Assembly (NCBI RefSeq): GCF_014050525.1
Contig: NZ_JACGAG010000001.1
Location: 382,501 to 446,500 of the forward strand
Source: Clostridium sp. cel8
Lineage (GTDB): Bacteria > Bacillota > Clostridia > Clostridiales > Clostridiaceae
Length of the DNA stretch: 64,000 nt
Reading direction: 5' to 3'
Below are positions 17,603-28,380 of this stretch, in pieces; the first letter of the stretch is position 1, and every line of letters begins with the position of its first letter. The translations under genes and the position numbers were made by a program. The notes beneath the pieces were generated by a model. The model was not told the DNA's origin, ran no database searches, and saw only the letters and a list, made by a program, of their open reading frames with translations.

Positions 17603-20221
17603 CTACTCTTTTCTAAAGATCTTAAATATCTCATTTAAAACAAGTGGTACAAGTGACAACATAGTTACAAATATCCAATCTTGCAATGTAAGTCTGTATA
17701 CCTTAAAAAGAGATGACAAAATAGGTGCAGTAATTACTATATTTTGAAGAAGAATTCCAATTATTATTGCTCCTATTAAATACTTGTTAGTAAAAATGCC
17801 CATACTTAATATTGATTTTTTGTGATGTCTTATACTAAGTGTGTAAAACAATTGGGATACACTTAAAACCACAAAGGTCATAGTCTGAGCATGCATAAGA
17901 GATGTAGGATATCTCTTCATTCCTATATAAAAAGCACAAAGTGCAGTAAGTCCTATTACAATTCCATTTGTGACTAAGAAAAATCCATTTTTCCCCGAAA
18001 AGAAACCTTCCTCTGGATCCCTTGGCTTTTCTTTCATAATATCTGGATCTCCAGGATCAACTCCAAGTGCTAATGCAGGCAAACTATCTGTTATAAGATT
18101 TATCCATAAAAGATGTATTGGCCTTAAAATAACAGGAAGTCCAATAACTATTGATATAAAAAGTGCTATTATCTCACCTATATTACAAGAAAGCAGGAAA
18201 TTCACAGACTTCTTTATATTATTGTAGATATTTCTTCCCTCTTTTACTGCAGCTACAATAGTTGAAAAATTATCGTCAGTTAAAATCATATCCGATGCAC
18301 CTTTTGCCACGTCTGTTCCAGTAATGCCCATAGCAACACCTATATCTGCTGCTTTTAAAGAAGGTGCATCATTTACTCCATCTCCTGTCATTGAAACTAT
18401 ATTGCCGCTTTTTTTCAAAGCTTTTACTATCTTTACCTTGTGTTCTGGAGATACTCTTGCAAATACTCTCAAATTGTCTATTCTTTCATTTACCTCTTCT
18501 TCTGTCATAGTGTCCAGTTCTGCACCTAATACTGCTTGAGATTCATCATCTGCTATGCCAAGCTCCTTTGCTATTGCAAAAGCAGTATTTTTATGATCGC
18601 CTGTAATCATAACAGTTCTTATGCCAGAAGATTTACATTCTTCAATTGACTTCTTTACATTTTCTCTTGGAGGATCTATCATTCCATATAGTCCTACAAA
18701 TATTAAGTCGCTTTCCAGTAAATTTTTTTCACCATTTAAATCTTTATCACTGTCTATATCCTTAAAAGCTGTTGCAAGAACTCTAAGTGCATCATCAGAC
18801 ATTTCATTTGATGCAGAAAGTATATTTGACCTTATCTCATCATTCATTGGTATTATATTTCCATTTATCACTACTTTAGTGCAAATTTTGATTAAATTAT
18901 CTACAGCACCTTTTGTAATTACACGAAATTTTTCTCCATACTTATTTACAGTTGTCATAAGCTTTCTATCAGAATCAAAAGGTATCTCCTCTATCCTTTT
19001 GTGCATATTTTCAGCTTTCTGTTTTGATATTCCAAGTTTATCTCCAATCTCTAAAAGTGCAATTTCAGTTGGATCACCTGTCTTAGAATCTTTAGAATAA
19101 GTGGCATCATTACAAAGTATCATATTATCTACAAGAATTTTTTCTTCATAATTTTCTATATTTAATTCTGATATATCAAGCAGCTTATTATTTGCATAAA
19201 ATTTTGTTACAGTCATTTTATTTTGAGTAAGTGTTCCAGTTTTATCTGAACATATTATATTTACAGCACCTAAAGTTTCTACTGCAGGAAGTTTTCTAAT
19301 TATTGCATTTTCCTTTATCATCCTCTGTACACCAAGTGCAAGTACTATTGTAACTATAGCTGGAAGCCCTTCAGGTATTGCAGCTACAGCTAAACTTATT
19401 GCAGTAAAGAACATTTCAAATAGATCTCTTCCTTGAATAAGCCCAATTACAAATATGAGAGCACATATACTTAAAGCCATAGCACCTAGAACTTTCCCAA
19501 GTTTTGCAAGTTTTTTTTGTAGAGGTGTTAAATTTTTTTCACCATCATCAAGCATTTTGGCTATTTTACCTATTTCAGTATTCATTCCTGTTCCTACAAC
19601 AATTCCTGTTGCCCTTCCATGAGTTACAAGAGTGGACATGAATGCCATATTTCTCTGATCCCCAAGTGCTATATTTTCATTTTCAGATATAACCTCTGCA
19701 GATTTGTCTGAAGGTACCGATTCTCCAGTTAAAGCTGATTCTTCTATTTTTAAACTAACAGCTTCAACTATTCTCATGTCACAGGGAACATATCTACCTG
19801 CATCAAGCAACACCACATCTCCTTGAACTAAATTTTCGGAAGATATTTCTTGAATTTTCCCATCTCTTTTTACAAGAGCCTTTGGTGTTGAAAGTTCCTT
19901 TAATAATTCAAGAGCTCTTTCAGCTTTAGATTCTTGCATTAGTCCAACTACGGCATTTACAATTATAACAACTGCTATAATTATTGAATCACTTATCTCA
20001 TTAAGTACTGCTGAAACTATGGCCGCTGCTAACAGTACATATATAAGAGGATCATTTATCTGTTCAAATAAAAGTTTCCATATAGACTTCTTTTCCTTAT
20101 CAGCCAATTTATTAGGACCAAATTTGTCAAGTCTATTAGATGCTTCCTCTTGTGACAATCCATTGTCAATGTCGGACTTAAATTGCTGAAGTATTTCTTC
20201 AGAGCTCTTATTATACCACAT
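17603..20221 (-). CDS. P-type Ca2+-transporting ATPase (PMR1/LMCA1-like)
   Basis: This is an 872-residue P2A ATPase that pumps cations out of the cytoplasm, most likely Ca2+. Key motifs are TGES (165-168, dephosphorylation), PEGL (283-286 in TM4), the phosphorylated Asp326 in SDKTGT, and the hinge GDGVNDAP. Ca2+ ligands of the SERCA type are visible: the PEGL Glu, Asn and Glu of the TM5 segment LLSCNIGEII, and Asn/Asp of TM6 NLITD. The TM8 position occupied by a glutamate in SERCA appears not to be Glu here, so one transported ion per cycle is possible, as in Listeria LMCA1. The ATG has AAGGTGA upstream. It is a single gene, converging on cvfB. Confidence 0.92.
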   Translation of the reverse strand: MWYNKSSEEILQQFKSDIDNGLSQEEASNRLDKFGPNKLADKEKKSIWKLLFEQINDPLIYVLLAAAIVSAVLNEISDSIIIAVVIIVNAVVGLMQESKAERALELLKELSTPKALVKRDGKIQEISSENLVQGDVVLLDAGRYVPCDMRIVEAVSLKIEESALTGESVPSDKSAEVISENENIALGDQRNMAFMSTLVTHGRATGIVVGTGMNTEIGKIAKMLDDGEKNLTPLQKKLAKLGKVLGAMALSICALIFVIGLIQGRDLFEMFFTAISLAVAAIPEGLPAIVTIVLALGVQRMIKENAIIRKLPAVETLGAVNIICSDKTGTLTQNKMTVTKFYANNKLLDISELNIENYEEKILVDNMILCNDATYSKDSKTGDPTEIALLEIGDKLGISKQKAENMHKRIEEIPFDSDRKLMTTVNKYGEKFRVITKGAVDNLIKICTKVVINGNIIPMNDEIRSNILSASNEMSDDALRVLATAFKDIDSDKDLNGEKNLLESDLIFVGLYGMIDPPRENVKKSIEECKSSGIRTVMITGDHKNTAFAIAKELGIADDESQAVLGAELDTMTEEEVNERIDNLRVFARVSPEHKVKIVKALKKSGNIVSMTGDGVNDAPSLKAADIGVAMGITGTDVAKGASDMILTDDNFSTIVAAVKEGRNIYNNIKKSVNFLLSCNIGEIIALFISIVIGLPVILRPIHLLWINLITDSLPALALGVDPGDPDIMKEKPRDPEEGFFSGKNGFFLVTNGIVIGLTALCAFYIGMKRYPTSLMHAQTMTFVVLSVSQLFYTLSIRHHKKSILSMGIFTNKYLIGAIIIGILLQNIVITAPILSSLFKVYRLTLQDWIFVTMLSLVPLVLNEIFKIFRKE

Positions 20222-20427
20222 ATAATCACCTTACCTTATTTGATAATTTTCACTTGGAGAACTTAATTTATTAAAATATACATATAAGCTTATTTTTTGA
20301 ATATAATTAATTCTTATACCTATATTTTTATGCAATTATATTTTATAATAATAGGTATAATTATAGTTTATATGAAAATTTTACGCTTGTAAATAGTATT
20401 ATACTTTTTATAATATGGAGGTATTTC

Positions 20428-20850
20428 ATGGAAATTTCTAGAATAGGTCCCTCTTCTACTACTTCATCTAAAAATAGAAATATCAAGGTAAAAAAGGACT
20501 TTTCTCAAAGTTTTAACTCACAAATGGAAAAAAGATCCCAAGAACAGTTAAAAAATATGTTCAACGATATAAAAAAGAAAGGCAACAGATTAGCCATAAC
20601 AAAATGTTATTCAGACGTAAAGGCATATAAAAAAATGATAAAGGAATATCTTGAATCGGTACTAAGCTATATGTATAGTATCAAAAAAGACATAAGTTTT
20701 TGGCAAACTCAGTATTTTATAACTGTTGATACTATAGACAGCAAATTAGAAGAACTTACAAATATGCTTATGAATGATCAAAAAGAAAATTTAAATATTG
20801 CATCAACTATAGACGATATAACAGGACTTTTAGTAGATATATACAAGTGA
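20428..20850 (+). CDS. YaaR-family protein (DUF327)
   Basis: This is a small, soluble, highly charged protein of 140 residues of the YaaR/DUF327 family. The body is mostly alpha-helical, with the conserved core KCYSDVKAYKKMIKEYLE and the ITVDTIDSKLEELTNML block. The N terminus is Ser/Thr-rich and probably disordered. The family is widespread in Firmicutes but has no established function. Here it stands alone, preceded by TATGGAGG and followed by a hairpin terminator, 206 bases from the divergent Ca2+ ATPase gene. Confidence 0.85.
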   Translation: MEISRIGPSSTTSSKNRNIKVKKDFSQSFNSQMEKRSQEQLKNMFNDIKKKGNRLAITKCYSDVKAYKKMIKEYLESVLSYMYSIKKDISFWQTQYFITVDTIDSKLEELTNMLMNDQKENLNIASTIDDITGLLVDIYK

Positions 20851-20863
20851 CTTTATTAAACAT

Positions 20864-20903
20864 AAACACTACTCCAAATTTATTTATATATAGAGTAGTG
20901 TTT
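20864..20903. terminator. Terminator between yaaR and the M14 peptidase
   Basis: Perfect 11-base arms AAACACTACTC / GAGTAGTGTTT enclose an AT-rich loop between two converging genes. Confidence 0.8.
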
Positions 20904-20927
20904 CTTATTGTTGTTTAGTAAACTAAA

Positions 20928-22226
20928 TTATATAATTGAAGCCAAAATAAGAAGTTCCTCATTGTCATTATATATGCTATCAAATTGGCTTATTGGAAGT
21001 GGATTTTTACCATTCCCAACTTCTATTGTAAAACCAGGTTTTTCAAAATCTTGTATAAACCAGTCCTTGTATCCAGAATAAGAAGTTATACCTGTAGTTT
21101 CTGAAAGTTTATATCCGCTTACCTTTGCAAACTTTTCAGCTATGGATCTTGACTCAGTAGGAGTAAGGTCACTGTACTGCCAGTATATAACCTCACCTTG
21201 ACTGTGATATGCAAGCACCAATCGAAAGTTATGATTTTCTGTAAAGTTTACCATGGACTTAGTTTCTGGCTCTGAAACAGGTGAAGGTCCTGAATACCTT
21301 GTAGGCCCAGGTCCATAAACTCCATAGGACTCCTCAGCTTTCTTTGAAAGTTCCCAACCTGCATTGTAATTGTGATTTAAATCAACTCCTCTATTATTTG
21401 CCTCCCAATCTTTAGAAAAATCCATACTTCCCTTATTCCACTTTATGAGATCACTATAATATGGATTATCCCGCTTGATCCCATTTAAAACTAGATCTAC
21501 TCCATCAGGATTTACCATAGGTATTATATATATGCTACTTTTATCCCATATATCACCTATATTATATCCCTTTATATCCTTATTTTCTGTATATGCTTCT
21601 AAAAAATTTTCCGCAAATTTCATAAGTAAAGGAGTAGTTATCCATTCTAGTGCATGATGAGCTCCATTATATGAAACTTCATTATTTCCCCTTCCCAGTT
21701 TTATATAGTAAAGCTCCCGTCCAAGAACGCTTTTACCTGCAGTGCCTATAGTTAAAAAAGGATACCTTGCCTTTAAAGCATAAATATCACTTTCAAGAAC
21801 GTCATAAGTATAATTTATATCAGTATCAACTATCTGAATGTCATAAGGCACCTTAATTGTAGTCCCTGGAATCAACCCAAATGGCTTAACTTGTGGATTT
21901 GCAATTACTATACTTTCAACTTTAGTTCCATATCTTTGCGCTATATTGTATAGTGTATCTCCAGGACTTATAGTATAGTAATCATAACCTTCTATGAATC
22001 TTTTAAGCACTCTATATGTGTTCTCACCTATTATTCCATCCGCCTCAAGTCCGTTCATCTTTTGAAATCTTTTTACTGCATTTTCAGTCTTCACTCCAAA
22101 TATTCCATCTACTACTCCTGGATTATAACCTAATTTTTTAAGGACTGACTGAACCCTCATAACTTCATTTCCTCTATTACCTATTCTTAAAATCAGAATA
22201 CAACATCTCCCACTATTAGTTGCCAT
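20928..22226 (-). CDS. M14 zinc carboxypeptidase with peptidoglycan-binding and LysM domains
   Basis: This protein probably cleaves gamma-D-Glu-diaminopimelate bonds in peptidoglycan stem peptides, as ENP1 of Lysinibacillus sphaericus does. Domains in order: a PG_binding_1 domain (about 14-75), LysM (about 82-127), and the M14 peptidase (about 140-432). Zinc ligands are His191 and Glu194 (HALE) and His341 (YHSQGE), with catalytic Glu402 (FTIEVG) and the NPDGVD and NNRGVDLNHN substrate-binding blocks. There is no signal peptide, which fits action in the mother cell, spore or after lysis. The ATG at 22226 lacks a clear ribosome site, so the start is uncertain by about 12 codons. Confidence 0.9.
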   Translation of the reverse strand: MATNSGRCCILILRIGNRGNEVMRVQSVLKKLGYNPGVVDGIFGVKTENAVKRFQKMNGLEADGIIGENTYRVLKRFIEGYDYYTISPGDTLYNIAQRYGTKVESIVIANPQVKPFGLIPGTTIKVPYDIQIVDTDINYTYDVLESDIYALKARYPFLTIGTAGKSVLGRELYYIKLGRGNNEVSYNGAHHALEWITTPLLMKFAENFLEAYTENKDIKGYNIGDIWDKSSIYIIPMVNPDGVDLVLNGIKRDNPYYSDLIKWNKGSMDFSKDWEANNRGVDLNHNYNAGWELSKKAEESYGVYGPGPTRYSGPSPVSEPETKSMVNFTENHNFRLVLAYHSQGEVIYWQYSDLTPTESRSIAEKFAKVSGYKLSETTGITSYSGYKDWFIQDFEKPGFTIEVGNGKNPLPISQFDSIYNDNEELLILASII

Positions 22227-22286
22227 ATTATACTATGCAAAACCTTCAGACTATGTGACAGATAAATGTAAAATATTAAAATGAAA

Positions 22287-22805
22287 CTATTTATTTATAT
22301 TGTATTCATCATATTTTTTAGACTCCACAACGTATTCCTTTGCTGAGTTTTTAATGTCTTCTATTTCTTCTTCAGTTAGTTTTCTTATGACTTTTGCTGG
22401 GGAACCAAAACATAAAACTCCTGATGGTATATTTTTATTTTCAGTTACAATGCTACCTGCTCCAATTATAGTATTTTTGCCTATAACAGATCCATTCATA
22501 ATTATAGATCCCATTCCTATAATACAATAGTCCCCAATTTCACAACCATGAATTATAGAATTATGTCCTACAGTTACAGATTTTCCTATATGTATAGGGC
22601 TATCCTCTTCAGTATGCAGAACACAATTGTCCTGTATGTTGGTTTTCTCTCCTATATATATACTTCCCGAATCTCCTCTTAAAACTGAATGAAACCATAT
22701 ACTTGCATCTTGTTTAATTTTAACTTTACCAATAACATCAGCATTATCTGCTATAAAGCATGTATCCTCTATTTCTGGAACATGAAATTCATATTTTCTT
22801 ATCAT
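22287..22805 (-). CDS. Gamma-carbonic anhydrase family protein (left-handed beta-helix)
   Basis: This 172-residue protein is built from hexapeptide repeats (about 15-135) that form a left-handed beta-helix trimer. The three zinc-binding histidines of the gamma class are present: His64 (VLHTEE), His81 and His86 (VGHNSIIHGC), so metal binding and carbonic anhydrase activity are plausible. Many members (YrdA, PaaY) have weak or unproven activity, so the real substrate is open. It lies 60 bases upstream of the M14 peptidase and may share its transcript. Confidence 0.9.
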   Translation of the reverse strand: MIRKYEFHVPEIEDTCFIADNADVIGKVKIKQDASIWFHSVLRGDSGSIYIGEKTNIQDNCVLHTEEDSPIHIGKSVTVGHNSIIHGCEIGDYCIIGMGSIIMNGSVIGKNTIIGAGSIVTENKNIPSGVLCFGSPAKVIRKLTEEEIEDIKNSAKEYVVESKKYDEYNINK

Positions 22806-22874
22806 ATTCTACTACTCCTTTAAAATAATTTTTAAAATATTATATCATAAAAGATAAAAATAACTTTTAAAGTT

Positions 22875-23639
22875 TTATGTATTATTTTTTTTCCATTTAA
22901 ATGCAAGATATTTTGTAAGCATAATCTGATTAATTAAATAAAATTGTGCCGTAGAATAATACTCAGATTGACTTTCATTTATAAACACAGAATGGGAGTA
23001 AAATTGAAGAGCAACATCACTTAAATACGCAAGTTCATTATTTCCAACTTTAGTTACAGATATAATTTTTACTCCTTTTTTCTTTAACTTTCTTGCAAAA
23101 TTATTCATAAAAGCATTATTACCTGATAGAGAAAAGAGAAAAAATAGGTCCTTTGAAGATAGCATATCCATTATAATATCAGTTTCTGCCATTCCATCTA
23201 AAACATAAATTAACTTGCTGCCAAAAATCATATTTCGTTTTAAATCCTTTACTGCCTGTTTCTGAACACTTCCAGAACCATATGCATATATTCTTCTAGC
23301 ACCTTCAAGCATTTCAAATACTTCAGAAAAATCCTTCTTTTTCATAATTTCAACAGTGTTCTCAATATCCTTAAAAACACGTTCAACTTCTTCATCATCA
23401 AACTTATTAGTACCTTTATCTTCCCACTTAAGATAAGTTTTCATTTCACTATAACCTTCAAATCCCAACTTTTTTGCAAATCTCAAAACTGTAGTATGGG
23501 AAACATTGCATTTTAAAGACAATTCCTGTATTGACATAGTCTTACACTCTTTTTTATGATGTAAAATATAATTCCACAGATATAAATCATTTTCATTTAA
23601 TTTTTTATAATTTTTTTGAACTAAAGTTTCCAGTTTCAT
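22875..23639 (-). CDS. RpiR-family regulator, copy 1
   Basis: This is a 254-residue transcription factor: an N-terminal HTH_6 domain (about 1-78, recognition helix VSHTTVLRFAKKLGF) and a C-terminal SIS domain (about 105-245, AYGSGSVQKQAV) that should bind a sugar phosphate. It lies four bases downstream of a second RpiR gene that it resembles along its whole length, so the two arose by tandem duplication. The neighbouring alpha-glucoside PTS operon is the likely target, with a glucoside 6-phosphate as likely effector (inference from context). Confidence 0.9.
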   Translation of the reverse strand: MKLETLVQKNYKKLNENDLYLWNYILHHKKECKTMSIQELSLKCNVSHTTVLRFAKKLGFEGYSEMKTYLKWEDKGTNKFDDEEVERVFKDIENTVEIMKKKDFSEVFEMLEGARRIYAYGSGSVQKQAVKDLKRNMIFGSKLIYVLDGMAETDIIMDMLSSKDLFFLFSLSGNNAFMNNFARKLKKKGVKIISVTKVGNNELAYLSDVALQFYSHSVFINESQSEYYSTAQFYLINQIMLTKYLAFKWKKNNT

Positions 23640-23643
23640 ATTT

Positions 23644-24408
23644 TTATTCCTTCTTATCCTTTTGTGATTTATAATTCATATACTTTAAAAATAAAATTTC
23701 AATTAAAATAAAATATGATGTTAAAGATTGATAGGCTATTTCTCCTGAAATCTGAGGAAGTGCTGCTGTAAATATATACAAATTATAGTCACTTATCTTT
23801 GCAAGTGAGTTATCCTTCATTTTTGAAATAGATATAATAGGAACATTTTTAACTTTTAAATTTTCAGCTAGCTTTAAAATAGTTTCATTTTCACCAGACA
23901 CAGAAATAATTATAAACAAATCTTCATCTGTAGCAAATTCCTTAGCAGCATTTACTTCTGTATCCCCTTCTAAATCATAAAATACTTTTTGTCCATTTAT
24001 AAAAATACGTTTAATTTCATTTTTTATTGAAGACTGAAGCAATCCAATTCCATATAGATAAATATTTCTTGCTCTATCTATTGCTTTAAAAATTTGGGTA
24101 CAATCTCTCTCCTTTATATTTTTAATTACCTCATTGTAAACATTACACACAATTTCTACATTATCAATACTTTCTTTATCTTTTTCATTTTCCAACTTTA
24201 AATAAAGCTTTAATTCTGAATATCCCTTCAATGACAACTTTTTAGCAAATCGCAAAATAGTAGTCCTTGATACATTACATTTGTTTGCCAATTCATTAAT
24301 AGTAAACTTTTCACATTCTTTTCTATGATTTGAAATATATTTCCATATATACAAGTCATTTTCATTTAAAGATGAATAATACTTATTTACTAGTTCATCT
24401 AAATTCAT
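23644..24408 (-). CDS. RpiR-family regulator, copy 2
   Basis: This 254-residue paralogue of the gene at 22875-23639 has the same HTH_6 (VSRTTILRFAKKLSLKGYSE) plus SIS layout. The ATG at 24408 is chosen because GGTGA lies five bases upstream; GTG codons at 24417 and 24420 are less likely. A strong terminator (24490-24530) separates it from the IIA gene upstream, so the two regulators are probably a transcript of their own or depend on read-through. In related alpha-glucoside (malA/glvA) clusters an RpiR protein is the usual controller. Confidence 0.9.
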   Translation of the reverse strand: MNLDELVNKYYSSLNENDLYIWKYISNHRKECEKFTINELANKCNVSRTTILRFAKKLSLKGYSELKLYLKLENEKDKESIDNVEIVCNVYNEVIKNIKERDCTQIFKAIDRARNIYLYGIGLLQSSIKNEIKRIFINGQKVFYDLEGDTEVNAAKEFATDEDLFIIISVSGENETILKLAENLKVKNVPIISISKMKDNSLAKISDYNLYIFTAALPQISGEIAYQSLTSYFILIEILFLKYMNYKSQKDKKE

Positions 24409-24489
24409 AATATTCACCACACAATTTTATAATTACTTAAATTTTATCTTATATTATAAAAATTTATCAAGTATAATTGCAAAAAAATA

Positions 24490-24530
24490 ATTGGACAAAG
24501 TAAATTATAACTTCATTCACTTTATCCAAT
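24490..24530 (-). terminator. Terminator of the alpha-glucoside PTS operon
   Basis: Arms ATTGGACAAAGT and ACTTTATCCAAT (one mismatch) are followed on the minus strand by seven T residues, 44 bases after the IIA stop. Confidence 0.8.
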
Positions 24531-24573
24531 TAATCTTATAAAAATATTTATTATTTTGAATTTATGTTTTTAC

Positions 24574-25059
24574 TTAATTATATTGAATCAGCATACTTTC
24601 GCCAGCTTTTATATTTTCTCCTGTATTTCTGTTTATAATTTCATGTCCGTTTTGTTCTACTAGTATCATAATTACGGTATCAGAAATCTTCTCTTTTTTA
24701 AAAAGTTCCCTATCAATTTTGACTAATAATGTTCCAACTTCTACACGATCTCCTTCTTTGCAAAATATTTTAAAACCTTCACCATTTAGTTTAACACTAT
24801 CTAATCCTATATGTATAAGAACTTGAACACCATCTTCATTTTCTATGGCCACTGCATGTTTTGTAGCAGCAACCATAGTTACTTCTCCACTGCATGGTGA
24901 AACAATATCATCTGAACTAGGAATAACAGCAATACCATCACCTAAAGTCTTCTTAGAGAACATTTCATCTTGAACTTCAGATAAATCTATACTCTTTCCA
25001 TCTACTACAGAGTAAAATTCTTTTAAAGGTTTCTTTTTCTTTTTAAATAAGCCCAGCAT
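24574..25059 (-). CDS. PTS glucose-type IIA component (Crr-like)
   Basis: This is a 161-residue free-standing EIIA of the glucose/sucrose family. It accepts phosphate from HPr on His83 (VLIHIGLDSV) and passes it to the IIB domain of the permease two genes upstream, which has no IIA of its own. His68 (TKHAVAI) is the conserved second active-site histidine. The N terminus is Lys-rich. The order IICB, glycosidase, IIA on one strand with gaps of 23 and about 160 bases supports a single catabolic unit. Confidence 0.92.
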   Translation of the reverse strand: MLGLFKKKKKPLKEFYSVVDGKSIDLSEVQDEMFSKKTLGDGIAVIPSSDDIVSPCSGEVTMVAATKHAVAIENEDGVQVLIHIGLDSVKLNGEGFKIFCKEGDRVEVGTLLVKIDRELFKKEKISDTVIMILVEQNGHEIINRNTGENIKAGESMLIQYN

Positions 25060-25082
25060 AATTCTCCACCATCTTTCTCAGA

Positions 25083-26429
<1,347 letters not shown>

Positions 26430-26521
26430 CTATTTTTTAATTTATATGTAAATAATACATTCATGCAAAAATGATTACAATATAAAAGGTTCTTTTAGGA
26501 AATACATCATTTTAAATGTAT

Positions 26522-26549
26522 TTATTCACACTTCTTGTGATTTTTCACA
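26522..26549 (-). promoter_or_regulatory. Operator-like element upstream of glvA
   Basis: This 28-base block contains TCACA-N5-TGTGA followed by another TCACA and matches the block at 28278-28305 in 24 of 28 positions. It lies 105 bases upstream of glvA and is a candidate site for the RpiR regulators or another sugar regulator. Confidence 0.55.
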
Positions 26550-26576
26550 GTCAAGTTCTTTTCTACTACAAATAAA

Positions 26577-28160
26577 TTATAATAGTTTTTCAAACTCTTC
26601 TCTTATACTTGGTACTTTCAATCCAACAATTACTTGATAGGATTTTCCATTTATTGAGCATCCATGAGCACCAATAGATTTAAAATATTGATCTCCCTTA
26701 CAGATACTTTCATCTTTAACGTTAACTCTCAAACGAGTTGCACAGTTTGTTACATCTTGAATGTTATCTTTTCCACCAAGTCCTTCTAGGATGTCCATTG
26801 CGAATTTAGTCTTTTTATCCAATTTTGAATTACTTTTCTTTTCTAAATATTCTGCTTTGGAATTAAATTTAATTTCTTCAGAATCATCTTGTCTACCTGG
26901 AGTTTTAATGTCAAACTTCAGAATTAAGAATCTAAATACTACAAACCATACACCTGTAAAACAAATACCTATAATAAACTGAAGTAAATATTGACCCCAA
27001 TGTGTTGCCATTAATGGAATCCAGTTTAATGCAGCCATTTCAATAGCTCCACCTGAAAATACACCTACAATTCCTACAAGATTCATGATAGTTGAAACTG
27101 TCGCAGCTAAAACAGCATGAACTAAAAACAAAAATGGTGAAATAAATAAAAACGTATACTCAATAGGTTCAGTTACTCCACATATAATTGCAGTCAACGT
27201 AATAGGAATAAGTAATCCAAGTAATTTTTTCTTATTCTTTGATTTTGCTGTAGCATAAAATGCCAGTGCAATACCTGGACATCCGAATATTTTGGAATAT
27301 CCTGTAGCTGTAAATGAAGCTGCTGGTAATAAGGTTTTCAATGAAGCTGTAGAAGCTGCTATATGTGGTAAACTTTTAGCCCAATAAGCATATATTCCTC
27401 CTGGAACCACAACGTTATCATAATAGAAAGGAGCATACAACAGATGATGTAATCCAAATGGAATCAATGCACGTTCTAAAAATACAAACACCCATACTCC
27501 TAAAGCTCCTGCTACTTTTACAAAATGTTGAAAACTAAATATTCCAATTTGAACTTTAGGCCATATAAGAGCTACAATAAATGCCACTGGAATCATTACA
27601 AAAAAACCAATCATAAATACAAAGGTAGAACCACTAAAAATTCCTAACCATTCAGGTAATTCCGTATCAAAGAAACGATTATGTAGATAGATTACAATAC
27701 CTGAAATTACTAATGCGCCCATCATTCCCATATCAAGTGTCTTAATATTTGCTACCATAGTAAGACCAGAACCTGCTACAGCTTTAGCAGAAAAGTCTAC
27801 TCCAAAGAAACTTCCCCATTGTGAAAGAATAGTACTTAAAAAATAATTAAATGTTAAATAAAGTATAAGTGCTTCCATGCAACATCTTGCATTCTGCTTT
27901 TTTGCAAGGCCTATTGGAAGTCCAACAACAAATAATAATGGTAATTGATTGAATACAGTCCAACCACCTTGCAATATTATGTTCCAAAATTGATACCATA
28001 AGCTAGTTTCTGCAGCAAGTCCCCCCATAATTGCCGGTGTTGTAAAAAGTGTACCAAATCCAACTGCAACTCCAGCAAAAGCGAAAAACAGAACCGGCGT
28101 AAACATTGCACCGCCAAATCGTTGAATTGCTCCACCAAGTTTTTGAACTTTCTGTATCAC
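26577..28160 (-). CDS. glvC: PTS alpha-glucoside IICB permease (GlvC/MalB type)
   Basis: This membrane permease imports and phosphorylates alpha-glucosides such as maltose. The IIC domain (about ten helices, about 1-420) carries the glucose-family segment IICGVTEPIEYTFLF; the C-terminal IIB domain has the phosphorylated cysteine in VTNCATRLRV. The GTG at 28160 is chosen as start because GGGAGG lies nine bases upstream, giving 527 residues, the usual length of this family; an ATG nine bases earlier abuts the ribosome site and longer forms lack one. It is the first gene of the operon, with glvA and the IIA gene behind it. Confidence 0.93.
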   Translation of the reverse strand: MIQKVQKLGGAIQRFGGAMFTPVLFFAFAGVAVGFGTLFTTPAIMGGLAAETSLWYQFWNIILQGGWTVFNQLPLLFVVGLPIGLAKKQNARCCMEALILYLTFNYFLSTILSQWGSFFGVDFSAKAVAGSGLTMVANIKTLDMGMMGALVISGIVIYLHNRFFDTELPEWLGIFSGSTFVFMIGFFVMIPVAFIVALIWPKVQIGIFSFQHFVKVAGALGVWVFVFLERALIPFGLHHLLYAPFYYDNVVVPGGIYAYWAKSLPHIAASTASLKTLLPAASFTATGYSKIFGCPGIALAFYATAKSKNKKKLLGLLIPITLTAIICGVTEPIEYTFLFISPFLFLVHAVLAATVSTIMNLVGIVGVFSGGAIEMAALNWIPLMATHWGQYLLQFIIGICFTGVWFVVFRFLILKFDIKTPGRQDDSEEIKFNSKAEYLEKKSNSKLDKKTKFAMDILEGLGGKDNIQDVTNCATRLRVNVKDESICKGDQYFKSIGAHGCSINGKSYQVIVGLKVPSIREEFEKLL

Positions 28161-28277
28161 TTTTATCATCCTCCCTTTTATCATATTAAGTGTTATAATT
28201 TGTTTTAATGTTAGCACGGCTATATTTCATTATCAATATTTAATGGTACTTTAGGATTTGCATACATTATTATGTAT

Positions 28278-28305
28278 TTTTTCACATTTATCGTGATTTT
28301 TCACA
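28278..28305 (-). promoter_or_regulatory. Operator-like element upstream of glvC
   Basis: This is the second copy of the 28-base block (TCACA-N5-CGTGA followed by TCACA), 118 bases upstream of the glvC start. The two copies lie at similar distances from the genes they precede. Confidence 0.55.
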
Positions 28306-28323
28306 ACTATTATCAAATAAATA

Positions 28324-28366
28324 AAAAAAGACATGGTACCTCAAAATTTAAGATACCCTATCTTTT
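28324..28366 (-). terminator. Terminator after the IIB-IIC-IID operon
   Basis: An imperfect stem (AAAGAtaGGGTAtCT against AGgTACCatgTCTTT) is followed on the minus strand by seven T residues, just after the IID stop at 28381. Confidence 0.7.
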
Positions 28367-28380
28367 GTAAATAAATTTCT

